The notes under the pieces are model-generated. The model was not told the DNA's origin and did not search any database. It saw only the letters and a list, made by a program, of their open reading frames with translations. A stretch of 64,000 bases of DNA from Endozoicomonas sp. ISHI1. Its GTDB lineage: Bacteria > Pseudomonadota > Gammaproteobacteria > Pseudomonadales > Endozoicomonadaceae. Both the position numbers and the translations under genes were made by a program. The stretch is from positions 434,001 to 498,000 of the forward strand of contig NZ_JAGRPU010000001.1 in NCBI RefSeq assembly GCF_024606225.1. Reading direction: 5' to 3'. Within the stretch, counting starts at the first letter, position 1. Each line of letters begins with the position of its first letter. Positions 63,251-64,000 of this stretch are shown in pieces.

Positions 63251-64000
63251 ATGATTACAGACGAAATCATTGACCTATCGCGATTCCAGTTCGCGATGAC
63301 AGCACTCTATCACTTCCTCTTTGTTCCGCTGACCCTGGGCATGACCTTTATTCTGGCGATTATGGAGTCGGTCTATGTTATGACCGGCAAACAGGTCTAC
63401 CGGGATATGACCAAATTCTGGGGTAAATTATTTGGTATTAACTTTGCCCTTGGTGTCGCTACTGGCCTCACCATGGAATTCCAGTTCGGAACCAACTGGT
63501 CATACTACTCTCATTATGTCGGTGACATTTTTGGTGCTCCACTGGCCATTGAAGCCCTGATGGCCTTCTTTCTGGAATCAACATTTGTCGGCATGTTCTT
63601 CTTCGGCTGGGACCGACTCAGTAAGGTGCAGCATCTGGCCTGCACCTGGTTAATGGCAATAGGTACTAACCTTTCGGCCATGTGGATTCTCATTGCTAAT
63701 GCCTGGATGCAGAACCCGGTAGGCGCAGAGTTCAATTATGAAACCATGCGCATGGAAATGACCAACTTCGCAGACCTGATTCTAAATCCTGTGGCTCAGG
63801 TAAAATTCATTCATACCGTTTCTGCCGGATATACAACAGGTGCCATCTTTGTACTGTCGATCAGTGCCTGGTATATGCTGAAAGGCCGCGATATTGGTTT
63901 TGCCCGTCGTTCATTTGCTGTAGCCGCAGGCTTTGGCTTGGCATCCATCCTGTCTACGCTTTTGCTGGGCGACGAATCCGGTTATGAACTGGGTGACGTG
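63251..64000 (+). CDS. cydA: Cytochrome bd ubiquinol oxidase subunit I, N-terminal part (runs off the right edge)
   Basis: CydA is the heme-bearing subunit of the high-affinity bd oxidase in the inner membrane. The first 250 residues are present. Heme-ligand regions are His21 in [13 protein letters not shown], glutamates in [20 protein letters not shown] and the histidine in [13 protein letters not shown]. The ATG at 63251 is preceded by GAGGAGC. The FNR/Anr box upstream suggests low-oxygen induction. Confidence 0.97.
   Translation, partial: MITDEIIDLSRFQFAMTALYHFLFVPLTLGMTFILAIMESVYVMTGKQVYRDMTKFWGKLFGINFALGVATGLTMEFQFGTNWSYYSHYVGDIFGAPLAIEALMAFFLESTFVGMFFFGWDRLSKVQHLACTWLMAIGTNLSAMWILIANAWMQNPVGAEFNYETMRMEMTNFADLILNPVAQVKFIHTVSAGYTTGAIFVLSISAWYMLKGRDIGFARRSFAVAAGFGLASILSTLLLGDESGYELGDV

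Overview
The window is a stretch of gammaproteobacterial chromosome. Synteny of the housekeeping genes (ubiG-mupP-yciK; four tRNAs-tig-clpP-clpX-lon-hupB-ppiD; phhA/hpd with a divergent Lrp-type regulator; a membrane transglutaminase-like/ATP-grasp ligase cluster; cydA) resembles Pseudomonas and Oceanospirillales. The accessory content, with families of secreted, eukaryote-like or effector-like proteins next to ordinary housekeeping genes, fits a host-associated lineage such as Endozoicomonadaceae. That assignment is inference; there is no rRNA to confirm it.

Layout. 1-6.2 kb: 5' part of gyrA (minus), then the ubiG-mupP-yciK operon, a two-domain HAD acid phosphatase lipoprotein and a PPC/DUF296 protein. 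6.2-20.4 kb: an AT-rich sulfotransferase-like gene, a DUF4892 protein, an alpha/beta hydrolase, the phenylalanine/tyrosine catabolic genes phhA and hpd with a divergent Lrp/AsnC regulator, a GDP-mannose synthesis enzyme, two unrecognised large proteins, a deaminase-fold protein with missing zinc ligands, and a UshA-like 5'-nucleotidase lipoprotein. 20.4-32.2 kb: the protein-quality-control block ppiD, hupB, lon, clpX, clpP, tig (all minus), headed by tRNA-Pro, tRNA-Arg, tRNA-His and tRNA-Leu behind a strong promoter, then folD.

32.2-49.4 kb is an accessory island between folD and corA. It holds two intact tandem paralogues of 367 residues whose C-terminal halves carry the Thr-Cys-His signature and spacing of CheD-type glutamine deamidases, although no chemotaxis gene is nearby; a decayed third copy; a small secreted protein; a 993-residue exported protein with a zinc ribbon and a C-terminal segment that reads like a eukaryotic Death domain; a secreted kinase-fold-like protein; a broken IS256-type transposase; and four tandem paralogues of an unrecognised exported, membrane-hairpin family plus the ruins of a fifth. 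One member of that family carries an in-frame 84-bp repeat array. I read this as an effector or surface-protein island that grew by tandem duplication.

49.4-64 kb returns to core genes: corA, a PepSY/response-regulator/histidine-kinase operon, brnQ, a three-gene retropepsin-like protease / inactive-transglutaminase-7TM / glutamate-ligase-like operon, a 7TM diguanylate cyclase, an unrecognised coiled-coil membrane protein, and the 5' part of cydA behind a perfect FNR/Anr box.

Strongest leads: the CheD-like deamidase pair, the Death-domain-like protein, the secreted kinase-like protein and the duplicating family. All functional statements for these are inferred from motifs read by eye and need profile and structure searches.
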